Assembly (NCBI RefSeq): GCF_000317555.1
Contig: NC_019745.1
Coordinates: 3,286,001 to 3,350,000, forward strand
Direction: 5' to 3'
From: Gloeocapsa sp. PCC 7428
Lineage (GTDB): Bacteria > Cyanobacteriota > Cyanobacteriia > Cyanobacteriales > Chroococcidiopsidaceae
DNA: 64,000 nt
Part shown: positions 1 to 9,187 of the stretch, piece by piece
Position numbering within the stretch: the first letter of the stretch is position 1
How the letters are laid out: every line of letters begins with the position of its first letter
Position numbers and translations under genes: made by a program
The notes under the pieces: generated by a model
The model's input: only the letters and a program-made list of their open reading frames with translations
Databases searched by the model: none
Told to the model about the DNA's origin: nothing

Positions 1-332
1 AACCTATGTCTGTAGAATTGTATTAAGTCAACAAGCATGAGCTATTGATGACGACATAAGCCAATACTGCCGATTATAGGGCGATAGTTGAAGTAATGTT
101 ACAAAAACAACAATCTATTTAGTGTTATCAGTGGCATACTTCTTTCATCTCATCATAAAAAGCAACTGCTTTTACATAAATAGGCGCAAGCATTCGTTTC
201 ATCTAAAGACTGCATCCGTATAAATAACAATCCATAGAATGGGTATTTTTACAAGTTGCTTTTCCAAAGGATGAAACTTTTTAATTTTTTGGATTCTGCG
301 CTCAACTTCTTAACCACATAACGACAAGGTAT
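1..332. other. intergenic, no gene seen
   Basis: AT-rich leader region before the STAS gene. I see no convincing reading frame, RNA gene or terminator here. It presumably carries the promoter of the STAS gene, but I cannot point to a clear -35/-10 pair. Confidence 0.5.
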
Positions 333-683
333 ATGAATATTACACACAAAAATGGTCACATGGTTGTACTTCATCCTCAAGGACGATTAGATTGTGACGG
401 TAGTAAGCGCTTAGAGGCTCAATTGACACGCCTGATGGTACAGCGTCATTCACTATGGGTAATCAACTTATCGCAAGTTGACTTTATGGATAGTACTGGT
501 TTAGTAGCTTTGATAACAGGACTGAAAGCAGCGCGTGAAAGCGGTTGCCGATTAGTGCTATGCCATTTACCGGAACCTGTCAAGTTAATTTTAGAACTTA
601 CTCAGCTTGATTCAGTGTTTGAAATTTGTGAAGACTACAACGCCGTTTTGACATTGACTCAAACTCCCGCTTTAGCTGCTTAG
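333..683 (+). CDS. STAS-domain anti-sigma factor antagonist
   Basis: This 116-residue protein is a single STAS domain of the SpoIIAA/RsbV type. Such proteins bind an anti-sigma factor or a partner kinase, and are switched by phosphorylation of a conserved serine. That serine is visible in the motif DFMDSTGL near residues 50-57, placed after the hydrophobic strand WVINLSQV as in the family. Length is normal for a stand-alone STAS protein. The start has AAGG only about 3 nt upstream, so translation initiation looks weak. No partner kinase or phosphatase gene is adjacent, so the sigma pathway it serves cannot be read from context. Family assignment is firm; the partner is unknown. Confidence 0.85.
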   Translation: MNITHKNGHMVVLHPQGRLDCDGSKRLEAQLTRLMVQRHSLWVINLSQVDFMDSTGLVALITGLKAARESGCRLVLCHLPEPVKLILELTQLDSVFEICEDYNAVLTLTQTPALAA

Positions 684-1131
684 TTGCTTTATGCGAACAT
701 AAATGTCTGTATTTTGATTTGTGCGCAGCAGTTCAATTAGTGTAAACTATGAAATCAGCAACGTTAGTCAACTATCCCGAACACTAAGATCGTAATTATC
801 ACAATTGGCAGTGCAGCTAGTTTTTGCAGGAGAGAACGCTAACTTATAAACTTGCTAGTGCTGTACAACCGAAGCATAATCTCAATCGAACTCATATACT
901 TTTTCACTAGTCCGTAGTACCAAACTATTTCTCAGGGGTGAAATAGTAGTTCTTAGCGATCGCGCATCTAAAAAATTTACGCTAAGCGCTGGTCACTGAT
1001 ATAAACAGATTTTGTTTTAGTGCAAATACCATGACCTCACCTTTATGGCTATGAAGGCATTATCCCGCTTTCAGCTTTCTACCTGGTGGGGCTTGAGCAG
1101 CGGGAGTAATGATGCTGTACCTAATCAGCTG
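684..1131. other. intergenic, no gene seen
   Basis: About 450 bases between the STAS gene and the 3' end of rpsF. It contains scattered HIP1-related sequence but no open frame with a ribosome site and no RNA gene that I can recognise. A transcription terminator for rpsF may lie near 1040-1125, but no strong stem with a T-run is obvious. Confidence 0.45.
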
Positions 1132-1470
1132 CTAGCTGATTGCTGTTGCTTCTTCGGGAGATTCTTGGGAATCTTCGATTTCTGAGGATTCTTGCTTGAT
1201 AGTTAGGTAGCGAATCACCTCATCACTCAATCGCATTGCGCGCTCTAGTTGAGCAATAACCGTTCCAGGGGCTTGGTAGTTCATTTGAACATAAACACCT
1301 TCACGGTGCCTAGCGATTTCGTAAGCAAGGCGACGTTTACCCCGATTTTGGATTTCAACTTGCGTTGCTCCTTGCTCTTGGAGCATATTTTGGTATCTTG
1401 TAACCGCTTGCTCGACCTGTTCTTCTGCGAGATCAGGACGCAAGATATACATTGTTTCGTAATTTGCCAT
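1132..1470 (-). CDS. rpsF: 30S ribosomal protein S6
   Basis: Small-subunit ribosomal protein S6, which binds 16S rRNA with S18 in the platform. The sequence begins [18 protein letters not shown] and contains the conserved [18 protein letters not shown] segment, both typical of S6. I place the start at 1470 rather than at the upstream frame opening at 1542: it gives the family length (112 aa), the expected N-terminus, and an AAGGAAAA ribosome site about 10 nt upstream. The C-terminus has a short acidic extension rich in E and S, as is common in cyanobacteria. It stands alone here; rpsR is not adjacent. Confidence 0.96.
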   Translation of the reverse strand: MANYETMYILRPDLAEEQVEQAVTRYQNMLQEQGATQVEIQNRGKRRLAYEIARHREGVYVQMNYQAPGTVIAQLERAMRLSDEVIRYLTIKQESSEIEDSQESPEEATAIS

Positions 1471-1751
1471 GATAAAAGTTTTCCTTATGGACAACACGGC
1501 TGCTTGGGGTTGGGTGCTTGTGAACCACAACTCCAGCAACAAGGAATTACAATTTTAGCAAAGTTAGTGCCTTATGCCATAACTTAGGTTCGATACCGCG
1601 ATCGCAGCTAGCAAAAAAACTAAGTTAATCATAGATGAGATGATATCTTACAAAGTTGATCGACCTATGCAATGTATGCTGAGGTGTGATCAATTGATCG
1701 CAGCCTGTCTTTGGCAGCAGTTAAGCTCAAAACCTAGATTAACAGCACTTT

Positions 1752-2555
1752 ATGGCGCAGCGCTACGTCCGAGTTCAAAATCAAGAGGGACGGATTTACT
1801 ACGGGTTGCTCAAACCAAGCCAAAGCGTTCAGGTCCTTGATGCTCCACCGTGGTTGCAAGGTCAGCCTACGGATTTGCATTTAGAACCAGATCGCTATCA
1901 AATTCTAGCTCCGTGTGCTCCCTCTAAAATTGTTGCAGTTGGGAAAAACTATGCCGACCATGCGGCAGAAATGGGGACAGACGTACCCAGAGAACCATTA
2001 CTATTTCTCAAACCTTCAACCGCAATTATTCCGACTGGCGGCGAAATCATTTATCCTGCGCAAGCGCAGCGCGTAGACTACGAAGGCGAATTAGCCTTAA
2101 TTATCGGCGATCGCACTTTTAGCTGCACGCCGACGCAAGCGCAAAACAAAATTTGGGGCTACACGATTGCGAATGATGTAACAGCGCGCGATCTCCAGCA
2201 ACGCGACGGTCAATGGACGCGTGCCAAAGGATTTGATACGTTCTGCCCCTTGGGTCCTTGGATAGTCCGAGAACTTAGCCCTGGAGCGCGGTTACAGACG
2301 TTTATCAACGAACAAGCACCTGTACAATCAGCAAGTGTCGATCAGATGGTGTTTCCTCCAGATGTTCTGGTGTCCTATATTAGTCAAATTATGACTCTCT
2401 TGCCTGGCGATGTTATCCTCACAGGAACACCTGTTGGTGTAGGACCGTTACACTTAGGGGATTTTGTTGTCGTCGAAATTGAGGGGATTGGTCGATTGGA
2501 AAATACCGTAATCTCTCGAGAATACACCGTCGTGCAACCATTCGAGAAAGCTTAA
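1752..2555 (+). CDS. fumarylacetoacetate hydrolase family protein
   Basis: A 267-residue protein of the FAH superfamily (acylpyruvase or 2-hydroxyhepta-2,4-diene-1,7-dioate isomerase-like). These cytosolic metal-dependent enzymes cleave or isomerise beta-diketo or acylpyruvate acids. The family core is clear: KIVAVGKNYADHAAEMG, then DYEGELALIIG (the metal-ligand E-x-E region), IANDVTARDLQ, AKGFDTFCPLGP, and the C-terminal LLPGDVILTGTPVGVGP. The first 55 residues are a short N-terminal domain as in YcgM-type members. It is convergent with the Tic20-like gene and their 3' ends overlap by 4 bp. The exact substrate cannot be told from sequence. Confidence 0.9.
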   Translation: MAQRYVRVQNQEGRIYYGLLKPSQSVQVLDAPPWLQGQPTDLHLEPDRYQILAPCAPSKIVAVGKNYADHAAEMGTDVPREPLLFLKPSTAIIPTGGEIIYPAQAQRVDYEGELALIIGDRTFSCTPTQAQNKIWGYTIANDVTARDLQQRDGQWTRAKGFDTFCPLGPWIVRELSPGARLQTFINEQAPVQSASVDQMVFPPDVLVSYISQIMTLLPGDVILTGTPVGVGPLHLGDFVVVEIEGIGRLENTVISREYTVVQPFEKA

Positions 2556-3046
2556 CGGACTTGCATATACACCGCGTCCGATATTGCCGGAATTTCAGCA
2601 TAACGACCAAGCAAAGACTGGATCACCGCGTAAGCAGCGGCGATAAATACGCCTAGAAAAATAGTGTTGACGATTGTAGCGATCGCAAAAGTCGCGCCTG
2701 GAATTGGTGCTAATATCTGCACTAAAATACTGCACAAAAATAACGCGATTGTGATTAAGATTGCCTGCATCGTGTTGAAGCGGATAAAGTGGCTCACCCG
2801 TTCGTTTCTCACCACGAGTAAGAATAAGACAAAGAAAATAATGAGTCCGACAAACGGTATGCCAAAGTAAATTTGTACTAGAGGTAATAAAGGCACTAAA
2901 ACGACTCTGAGTGCAGGGAATTCACCAAAGATTGTATTTTGGATTCCGACACGCAGCAACAGCCCCACAACATCGACTAGCGGTAACAAATAAGCAAGGC
3001 TCGCAAAAATTCTGTCCCAAACCGTCGTTGACCCGCGCCAAGCCAT
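2552..3046 (-). CDS. Tic20-family membrane protein
   Basis: A 164-residue integral membrane protein with four hydrophobic segments (about residues 12-33, 45-80, 90-112 and 118-145) and the conserved start WRGSTTVWDRIFASLAYLLPL plus VSHFIRFNTMQAILI. These are features of the cyanobacterial Tic20/Ycf60 family, homologues of the chloroplast inner-envelope translocon subunit. The cyanobacterial role is not well established; a function in membrane protein handling is inferred from the plant homologue. The 3' end overlaps the convergent FAH-family gene by 4 bp. Confidence 0.85.
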   Translation of the reverse strand: MAWRGSTTVWDRIFASLAYLLPLVDVVGLLLRVGIQNTIFGEFPALRVVLVPLLPLVQIYFGIPFVGLIIFFVLFLLVVRNERVSHFIRFNTMQAILITIALFLCSILVQILAPIPGATFAIATIVNTIFLGVFIAAAYAVIQSLLGRYAEIPAISDAVYMQVR

Positions 3047-3166
3047 TACTTTCCTCCCAATTTTTTTGCTTTCCCTAAGCTACAGGATAACGCAGGTCTA
3101 TTGTTCTCTTGAAATTACTGAGATCAATTTCCTTGAATTAGAGTATTTATATACGCGATTGACAGG

Positions 3167-3364
3167 TTATTCAATGTTAGCAATCCGAAAGCCCATCATA
3201 CACTGATACTGGTCTGGCTGGCTTGCTGCTATTTTGTGCAGCGCTTGACCGCAGCGGAGTTGACCTTGACGCCAGCGGGGTTGACCGCTTTGATCCGCCA
3301 GCAAACAGCTTTGACAAACCTGATGTGGGGCAAGGATTTGATCTTCTATCAAAACCACTAACAT
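3167..3364 (-). CDS. small cysteine-containing protein, unknown function
   Basis: A 65-residue frame beginning MLVVLIEDQILAPHQ, with a CxxC pair (VCQSC, about residues 17-21) followed by RCGQ and a further cysteine. The spacing suggests a metal-binding or redox fold, but no catalytic family is recognised. Codon use and the conserved-looking N-terminus make it more likely real than its alternative-frame shadow at 3177-3368. It sits alone between Tic20 and glyA. Function unknown. Confidence 0.6.
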   Translation of the reverse strand: MLVVLIEDQILAPHQVCQSCLLADQSGQPRWRQGQLRCGQALHKIAASQPDQYQCMMGFRIANIE

Positions 3365-3483
3365 CCACTGCCTCCTAGAGAACCCCTAATTGACTTAATT
3401 CCATTTTATGGTAAGTAACTAGAAATACTGTAAGAATGCATACACAGCTTAATATACTGATCGTTCATGAAAGGCAGAGAACG

Positions 3484-3521
3484 CGATCGCACGTGAAAAA
3501 CGAACCGCACAAGTGCGATCG
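3484..3521. promoter_or_regulatory. HIP1-containing inverted repeat upstream of glyA
   Basis: CGATCGCAC at 3484-3492 and GTGCGATCG at 3513-3521 form a 9-bp stem with a 20-nt loop, about 80 bp before glyA. It may be a structure in the glyA leader or simply two HIP1 octamer relatives facing each other; a regulatory role is only a guess. Confidence 0.3.
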
Positions 3522-3598
3522 ACGCTAAAATTAGCTAGCAAAATCTATTGATGATGTCATAAACAACAGTTCTCAATTATTTTTAGGGATATCAGCAA

Positions 3599-4882
3599 GT
3601 GACTCGTAATAACTTAGACTTTCTCGCCCAAACAGATCCCGCTGTTGCAGATTTAATTAACTCAGAACTTCAGCGCCAACGCGATCATCTAGAGTTAATT
3701 GCTAGCGAAAACTTTACTTCCGCAGCAGTTTTAGCCGCGCAAGGCTCTGTACTCACCAACAAATACGCCGAAGGCTTACCAGGAAAGCGTTATTACGGTG
3801 GTTGCGAGTACATCGATGGTGTTGAACAACTCGCAATTGACCGCGCTAAGCAACTTTTTGGTGCAGCCCATGCTAACGTCCAACCGCATTCTGGAGCACA
3901 AGCAAATTTTGCCGTATTTCTAACGCTGCTCGAACCTGGAGACACGATCATGGGAATGGATTTATCTCATGGCGGACATTTGACGCATGGTTCGCCCGTG
4001 AATGTCTCTGGTAAGTGGTTTAAAGTTTGCCATTACGGTGTTAGTCAAGAAACCGAGCAACTCGATTATGACCAAATCCGTGAATTAGCGCGTCAACATC
4101 GTCCTAAGTTATTAATCTGCGGCTACTCGGCGTACCCACGCATTATTGACTTCGAGAAATTTAGAAGTATTGCTGATGAAATTGGGGCTTACTTATTAGC
4201 TGATATTGCGCATATTGCTGGTTTAATTGCAAGCGGCTTACATCCTAACCCAATTCCCTACTGTGATGTTGTTACCACCACTACACACAAAACGCTGCGT
4301 GGTCCTCGCGGTGGATTGATTCTTACCCGCGATGCAGAATTAGGCAAAAAGTTAGATAAATCAGTGTTTCCTGGTAGTCAAGGAGGTCCTTTAGAACACG
4401 TCATTGCAGGGAAAGCCGTTGCTTTTGGCGAAGCACTCAAACCAGAGTTTAAAACTTATAGCGCCCAAGTTATTGAAAATGCCCGCGCTTTGGCGACACA
4501 GTTACAAGCAAGAGGTTTTAAGATTGTTTCAGATGGTACCGATAATCACTTGATGCTTGTTGATTTGCGCAGTATTGGCATGACAGGTAAGCAGGCAGAT
4601 CAGTTAGTGAGTGGCGTAAATATTACTGCGAATAAAAATACAGTTCCCTTTGATCCAGAATCACCCTTTGTGACGAGTGGTTTACGCCTTGGATCGCCAG
4701 CAATGACAACACGCGGTATGGGAACTGCGGAGTTTACCGAAATTGGAAACATTATCGCCGATCGCCTGCTGCGTCCAGAAGATGAAAGCATCGCGCAAGC
4801 TTGTCGTCAACGCGTAGCAGATTTATGCGATCGCTTCCCACTCTATCCACATCTCAATATTCCAGTACCAGCGTTAGCTTAA
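3599..4882 (+). CDS. glyA: serine hydroxymethyltransferase
   Basis: PLP enzyme interconverting serine and glycine with transfer of the C1 unit to tetrahydrofolate; cytosolic. The full 427-residue family length is present. Diagnostic motifs are [34 protein letters not shown] and [15 protein letters not shown], in which the lysine near residue 231 forms the PLP Schiff base. Start is GTG at 3599, chosen because AGGGA lies about 9 nt upstream and the N-terminus [17 protein letters not shown] matches the family. It leads a forward run with the WecA-like and cinA genes, a neighbourhood I believe is common in cyanobacteria. Confidence 0.98.
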   Translation: MTRNNLDFLAQTDPAVADLINSELQRQRDHLELIASENFTSAAVLAAQGSVLTNKYAEGLPGKRYYGGCEYIDGVEQLAIDRAKQLFGAAHANVQPHSGAQANFAVFLTLLEPGDTIMGMDLSHGGHLTHGSPVNVSGKWFKVCHYGVSQETEQLDYDQIRELARQHRPKLLICGYSAYPRIIDFEKFRSIADEIGAYLLADIAHIAGLIASGLHPNPIPYCDVVTTTTHKTLRGPRGGLILTRDAELGKKLDKSVFPGSQGGPLEHVIAGKAVAFGEALKPEFKTYSAQVIENARALATQLQARGFKIVSDGTDNHLMLVDLRSIGMTGKQADQLVSGVNITANKNTVPFDPESPFVTSGLRLGSPAMTTRGMGTAEFTEIGNIIADRLLRPEDESIAQACRQRVADLCDRFPLYPHLNIPVPALA

Positions 4883-5074
4883 TTAAGCGATCAGGTACAG
4901 GGGGTAGCAAAGTAGAGGGAGTTGGGTAGCGGGTAATAAAGAACAATAAAAATTAAATCTCTCCCACACTCCCCACACCCCTTTTTGACTTTTGTGTGTT
5001 GAATGTAGATATAAATTGTGCAAATGCGGGTAAACTTTGGCTGAGACGTTGCTTTAGTGACTGAGTAACTACCG

Positions 5075-6118
5075 ATGCCTATTCAGCTATACCATCTGAT
5101 CGCCTTTTTTGTCTCTGCCTTCGTCGTCCTCTGGACAACTCCAGTTGTTAAAACCATTGGCATCAAAAGTGGACGCGTCGATCAACCTAACGAGCGTAAA
5201 GTGCATCAACGTCCTATGGTACGCCTAGGAGGAGTTGCGATTTTTACGGGGACGATTGTAGCTTTATTACTAGTTTGGTCGCTTGGGGGCTTTGGCATCT
5301 TACCACCAACCAAAGAGTGGGAAGTGTGGGGTGTCACGCTTGGCGGAATTGCCTTTTTCTTGATTGGTTTAGCCGATGACTTGTTGAGTCTATCTCCGTT
5401 CTTGCGGCTTCTTATCCAAGTTATTGTTGCAGGGATTGTTTGGCAGATGGGCGTACATATTGATTTTTTGAGCATTCCTTTTGTCGGACTAATTCAACTC
5501 GGTTGGCTAAGTTTGCCTTTCACGGTAATTTGGTTAGTCGGGATGGCAAATGCCATTAATTGGATTGATGGTCTTGATGGCTTAGCGGCTGGAGTTTCAG
5601 GAATTGCTGCTACCGTCATGCTATTTGTCGCCCTATCGATGCAACAACCAGCAGCAGCTTTGATTGCAGCGGCGCTGGCTGGTGGGACATTAGGGTTTCT
5701 TCGTTACAACTTTAATCCTGCTCAAATCTTTATGGGAGATGGCGGGGCTTATTTTATCGGCTTCACTTTGGCTGGTGTCGGCATTATTGGACTTGTAAAG
5801 ACTGCGGCGGTGACGGCGGTGCTGCTACCTTATTTGATTTTAGCAGTACCGATTGTTGATATGTCTGCGGTTATTCTGGCACGCCTGCGGCAAGGAAAAT
5901 CGCCTTTTAGTGCAGATAAACGCCATTTGCATCACCGGCTATTACGCGCTGGGCTGTCGCATCGATTTGCTGTTTTATTCATTTACTCGTTGACGTTATG
6001 GGTGGGGACATTGGCACTCGCTTTTGCTGGGATACCGAGTGGTATTGCTTATGCGTGTGCGGGAACCTCGCTTTTGAGTTACACCAGCTGGCAAGTTTGG
6101 AAGCACGCTCGGTCATGA
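5075..6118 (+). CDS. WecA/MraY-like undecaprenyl-phosphate sugar-1-P transferase
   Basis: A 347-residue polytopic membrane protein of glycosyltransferase family 4 (PNPT superfamily). It would transfer a sugar-1-phosphate, probably GlcNAc-1-P, from the UDP-sugar to undecaprenyl phosphate, starting a surface glycan. About ten membrane segments are seen. Family motifs are RLGGVAIFTG, the Mg-binding pair in LADDLLSLSP, NAINWIDGLDGLAAG, FMGDGGAYFIGF and the histidine cluster KRHLHHRLLRAG near the C-terminus, the last typical of WecA/TagO rather than MraY. Spacing from glyA (about 190 bp) and to cinA (70 bp) suggests co-transcription with cinA. Confidence 0.9.
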   Translation: MPIQLYHLIAFFVSAFVVLWTTPVVKTIGIKSGRVDQPNERKVHQRPMVRLGGVAIFTGTIVALLLVWSLGGFGILPPTKEWEVWGVTLGGIAFFLIGLADDLLSLSPFLRLLIQVIVAGIVWQMGVHIDFLSIPFVGLIQLGWLSLPFTVIWLVGMANAINWIDGLDGLAAGVSGIAATVMLFVALSMQQPAAALIAAALAGGTLGFLRYNFNPAQIFMGDGGAYFIGFTLAGVGIIGLVKTAAVTAVLLPYLILAVPIVDMSAVILARLRQGKSPFSADKRHLHHRLLRAGLSHRFAVLFIYSLTLWVGTLALAFAGIPSGIAYACAGTSLLSYTSWQVWKHARS

Positions 6119-6188
6119 GTAGAAACTGTAGACTGTAAAAACTTATTCATAGCTAATAGCTAAACGCTAATGGCTAAAAGCTTATACT

Positions 6189-7445
6189 ATGACTGCTGAA
6201 ATTATTTGTGTTGGCACCGAGTTACTCCTGGGCAATATTTTGAACAAAAATGCCCAGTACTTAGCACAGCAACTCGCAAATCTAGGAATTCCCCACTACT
6301 ATCAAACAGTTGTGGGAGATAACGTAGCGCGGCTCAAGCAAGTCATTGAAGTTGCGATCGCGCGCTCAAAGATCCTCATTTTCACGGGCGGGCTTGGTCC
6401 AACACCTGATGATTTGACAACCGAAACTCTCGCCGATTTTTTTGGTGTCCCTTTAGTAGAAAATCCAGAAATTCTAGAAGACATTGCCCGAAAATATGCG
6501 ATTCGCGGTCGAGTAATGACACCGAGTAACCGCAAGCAAGCGTTGATTCCGCAAGGAGCCACCGTTTTGCCGAATCCGGCTGGTACAGCACCAGGAATCG
6601 TTTGGTCCCCAACTTCTAATTTGCATATCTTAACTTTCCCTGGTGTGCCATCAGAAATGCAGCGTATGTGGCAAGAAACTGCCGTACCGTATCTCAAAAC
6701 CTTAGGATTTGGTCAAGAAATTATCTTTAGTCGCACCTTAAAGTTTTGGGGAATCGCGGAGTCAGCTTTAGCAGAAAAAGTATCAGCATTTCTTAACTTA
6801 CCGAATCCAACAGTTGCTCCCTATGCTAGCCGTGGCGAAGTGAAATTACGCATCTCTGCTAAAGCAACTTCACTCGCCGCTGCGGAAGAATTGATCGCAC
6901 CGATCGCACAGCAACTACAAACGATTGGTGGGTTAAATTATTACGGTCAAGATGATGACTCGTTAGCCTCTGTGGTCGGGCAATTATTGCAACAAGCAAA
7001 TGCGACGCTTAGTGTTGCTGAATCTTGTACAGGTGGCGGATTGGGACAAATGTTGACCGATGTTTCTGGAAGTTCGCGCTATTTTATGGGCGGAGTTATT
7101 TCCTATGACAACCAAGTTAAAGTGTCGTTGTTAGGTGTCGATCCACAAGCTTTAATTCAAGAAGGAGCCGTCAGTTCAACAGTCGCCGCCCAAATGGCAC
7201 AAGGAGTGCGATCGCATTTGGGAACAACTTGGGGATTAAGCATTACTGGTATCGCTGGACCTGATGGCGGTAGTCTTACTAAGCCCGTAGGTTTAGTCTA
7301 TATTGGGTTAGCTCAAGCAAACGGCACAGTGCAAACTTTTGAACATCGCTACGGTCAAGACCGATCGCGATCCTTAATTCGCCACTTGAGTGCTTGTACC
7401 GCGCTCGACGCTTTACGCCGTAAGCTACTTGACAGTCAATTTTAG
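6189..7445 (+). CDS. cinA: CinA-family nicotinamide-nucleotide amidohydrolase
   Basis: A 418-residue two-domain protein. The N-terminal half is a MoaB/MogA-like (COG1058) domain with AEIICVGTELLLGNILN and TGGLGPTPDDLTTETLADF. The C-terminal half is the PncC deamidase domain with LSVAESCTGGGLGQMLT, containing the catalytic serine, and SITGIAGPDGGS. It would hydrolyse NMN to nicotinate mononucleotide in pyridine nucleotide recycling; the N-terminal domain has been linked to ADP-ribose pyrophosphatase activity. Full family length. It lies 70 bp after the WecA-like gene in the same direction. Confidence 0.95.
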   Translation: MTAEIICVGTELLLGNILNKNAQYLAQQLANLGIPHYYQTVVGDNVARLKQVIEVAIARSKILIFTGGLGPTPDDLTTETLADFFGVPLVENPEILEDIARKYAIRGRVMTPSNRKQALIPQGATVLPNPAGTAPGIVWSPTSNLHILTFPGVPSEMQRMWQETAVPYLKTLGFGQEIIFSRTLKFWGIAESALAEKVSAFLNLPNPTVAPYASRGEVKLRISAKATSLAAAEELIAPIAQQLQTIGGLNYYGQDDDSLASVVGQLLQQANATLSVAESCTGGGLGQMLTDVSGSSRYFMGGVISYDNQVKVSLLGVDPQALIQEGAVSSTVAAQMAQGVRSHLGTTWGLSITGIAGPDGGSLTKPVGLVYIGLAQANGTVQTFEHRYGQDRSRSLIRHLSACTALDALRRKLLDSQF

Positions 7446-7724
7446 GAAAGTGTAACTAGCGCTACTAATGAAGAAAAAGTTAAGAATCGCCACGTACCAC
7501 AAATTTGCACAGCTTGCCATTATAATTAAAATCTCTATGCTGAATATTCGGAGTGCTTGGCAATTTAAACCGGATATCTGTCTGTAGTGTCATGAGTCTA
7601 GTTTCAGCTGATATGATAAGTTTAATAATAAGTAACACTTACAAACTTAAAACTTAAGTATAGGCATCATTTCATATAAGTCAGCGAAACAACACCAGGT
7701 CGTATTTTAGGAGCACTCGAGTCA

Positions 7725-7859
7725 ATGGACTACTTAGAAAAAGTACTGGAAAAGTTAAAGGAATGGGCGCGACGGCTAATAGAAACTTTGTTAGGTCCAG
7801 AAGCTGAACCAGAACCCGAACCAATTCCTATTCCAGTTGACGATCGCCGCCGCTATTAG
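7725..7859 (+). CDS. 44-aa conserved-looking small protein upstream of aroQ
   Basis: Short frame encoding a 44-residue peptide: an amphipathic N-terminal helix ([20 protein letters not shown]) followed by an alternating proline/acidic tail (EPEPEP) and an arginine-rich end. AGGAG sits 11 nt upstream of the ATG. I recall similar short proteins beside aroQ in other cyanobacteria, but cannot verify that here. The stop lies 23 bp before aroQ, so the two are probably co-translated from one message. Function unknown; the helix could bind a membrane or a partner protein. Confidence 0.65.
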   Translation: MDYLEKVLEKLKEWARRLIETLLGPEAEPEPEPIPIPVDDRRRY

Positions 7860-7882
7860 TAGTCCATCGTGAGTCGTCGCCA

Positions 7883-8320
7883 TTGCACAGTATTCTTGTA
7901 CTACACGGACCAAACCTCAATCTTTTAGGGCAACGCGAACCGGAGGTCTATGGCTCTACTACGCTAGAAGATATTAATGACCTCTTGAAGAAAGAAGCAA
8001 AAAGCCTAGGTGTAGTTGTGGCAGCGCTGCAATCAAATCATGAAGGCAGTTTGATCGATGCAATTCACGCGGCTAGAGAAAAACACCAAGGAATACTAAT
8101 TAACGCTGGTGCGTATACACACACGAGTGTGGCAATACGGGATGCGATCGCTGCTGTTAAGTTACCAACGGTAGAAGTTCATCTTAGTAACATCTACCAA
8201 CGCGAAGCTTTTCGCCACCATTCTTACATTGCACCAGTTGTATTAGGGCAAATTAGTGGTTTTGGTGCTGAGAGTTATCGCTTGGGGTTGCAAGCATTAG
8301 TTCATTACCTGAGTGGCTGA
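7883..8320 (+). CDS. aroQ: type II 3-dehydroquinate dehydratase
   Basis: Shikimate pathway enzyme removing water from 3-dehydroquinate. The 145-residue protein carries the type II signature: [17 protein letters not shown] with the catalytic tyrosine following in EVYG, then [29 protein letters not shown] and [17 protein letters not shown]. The start codon appears to be TTG at 7883, since this gives the usual N-terminus and no in-frame ATG or GTG exists between it and the preceding stop. The dodecameric cytosolic enzyme needs no cofactor. It is followed 4 bp later by the next gene, indicating an operon. Confidence 0.95.
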   Translation: MHSILVLHGPNLNLLGQREPEVYGSTTLEDINDLLKKEAKSLGVVVAALQSNHEGSLIDAIHAAREKHQGILINAGAYTHTSVAIRDAIAAVKLPTVEVHLSNIYQREAFRHHSYIAPVVLGQISGFGAESYRLGLQALVHYLSG

Positions 8321-8323
8321 TGA

Positions 8324-9187
8324 ATGCGTTACTCACTCGGTAGTCGATTTCGCGGTACTCTGCTAGGCGCAGCGATTGGAGGAATGCTAACACAAGCAAC
8401 TTCTAGTAAAGACGCACAAATAAAAGCAGCAGATTTTACGTGGGAACGTCTAGCAACTGAAGTTGCGCAAAGCTTGATTCGACAGGGAAATTTATCTTAC
8501 CCCGCAAACCAAAGTAAAACAAGTCACTCGGTCAAAGTTATTATCGCAACGTTGCCGATCGCGCTTTTTTATCACGAAAACGAAACTCGATTGCAAGCTC
8601 ATTTGCAGCAATTTGTTGCATGGCAAAACGACCCAGAAATAATCGCGGGAGTTCTAGCGGTTGGTTATGCGATCGCATCGTCTTTAAGAGAAATGCCACC
8701 AGCCAACTTGATGGGGCGAGTAATTCAGTTCATCGCAGCACCTCAATTACAACTGACTCAACAGCTTGTACAGGTACAAAGTTTATTAAAACATCAAGCA
8801 AGCTTAGCAAAGGCGATCGCGGTTTTGGGAGAAGCTCAACCAACTAGCGCGATCGCTTTAGCACTTTACTGTTATTTAAGTACTCCAGAAGACTTTTCAC
8901 TGTCACTCAGGCGTGCTGCGCATCTTAGTCAGCGATCGCCCGCTATCAGTTCGATTGTCGGTGCTTTATCAGGAGTATACAACGGTACCACTAGTATTCC
9001 GCTCCCTTGGCGGCTAGCATTAGCGCGCGATCGTCAATTTCTTGCATTATGGGGTATGCAAAGCGAAGCCGAATTGTTACGGCTATGTGATACGTTGGTC
9101 GCAGCGTGGTCAGGAGCTTACAATACAACTATTGATGACTCTCTACCAACGGCGATCGCGGCTCCGCAAGTTATTCGTCCGCGTTAA
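8324..9187 (+). CDS. ADP-ribosylglycohydrolase-like protein with degenerate active site
   Basis: A 287-residue mostly helical protein starting with SRFRGTLLGAAIGGML, the N-terminal signature of the DraG/ADP-ribosylglycohydrolase fold, and later SSIVGALSGVYNG, which resembles the family's conserved C-terminal helix. The Mg-binding aspartates expected in GDxxG and DxDTxAA are not seen: the N-terminal loop is GGMLTQAT, and no DTD triplet occurs. I infer a catalytically inactive relative with a binding or scaffold role. It lies 4 bp after aroQ and its 3' end overlaps the convergent permease gene by 4 bp. Family placement is moderate; function unknown. Confidence 0.65.
   Translation: MRYSLGSRFRGTLLGAAIGGMLTQATSSKDAQIKAADFTWERLATEVAQSLIRQGNLSYPANQSKTSHSVKVIIATLPIALFYHENETRLQAHLQQFVAWQNDPEIIAGVLAVGYAIASSLREMPPANLMGRVIQFIAAPQLQLTQQLVQVQSLLKHQASLAKAIAVLGEAQPTSAIALALYCYLSTPEDFSLSLRRAAHLSQRSPAISSIVGALSGVYNGTTSIPLPWRLALARDRQFLALWGMQSEAELLRLCDTLVAAWSGAYNTTIDDSLPTAIAAPQVIRPR

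Noticed and set aside
1584-1594. GGTTCGATACC resembling a tRNA T-arm
   Set aside because: No matching acceptor, D or anticodon stems could be drawn around it.
1640-1840. 66-codon plus-strand frame upstream of the FAH gene
   Set aside because: It overlaps the true FAH start in another frame, has no family and no ribosome site.
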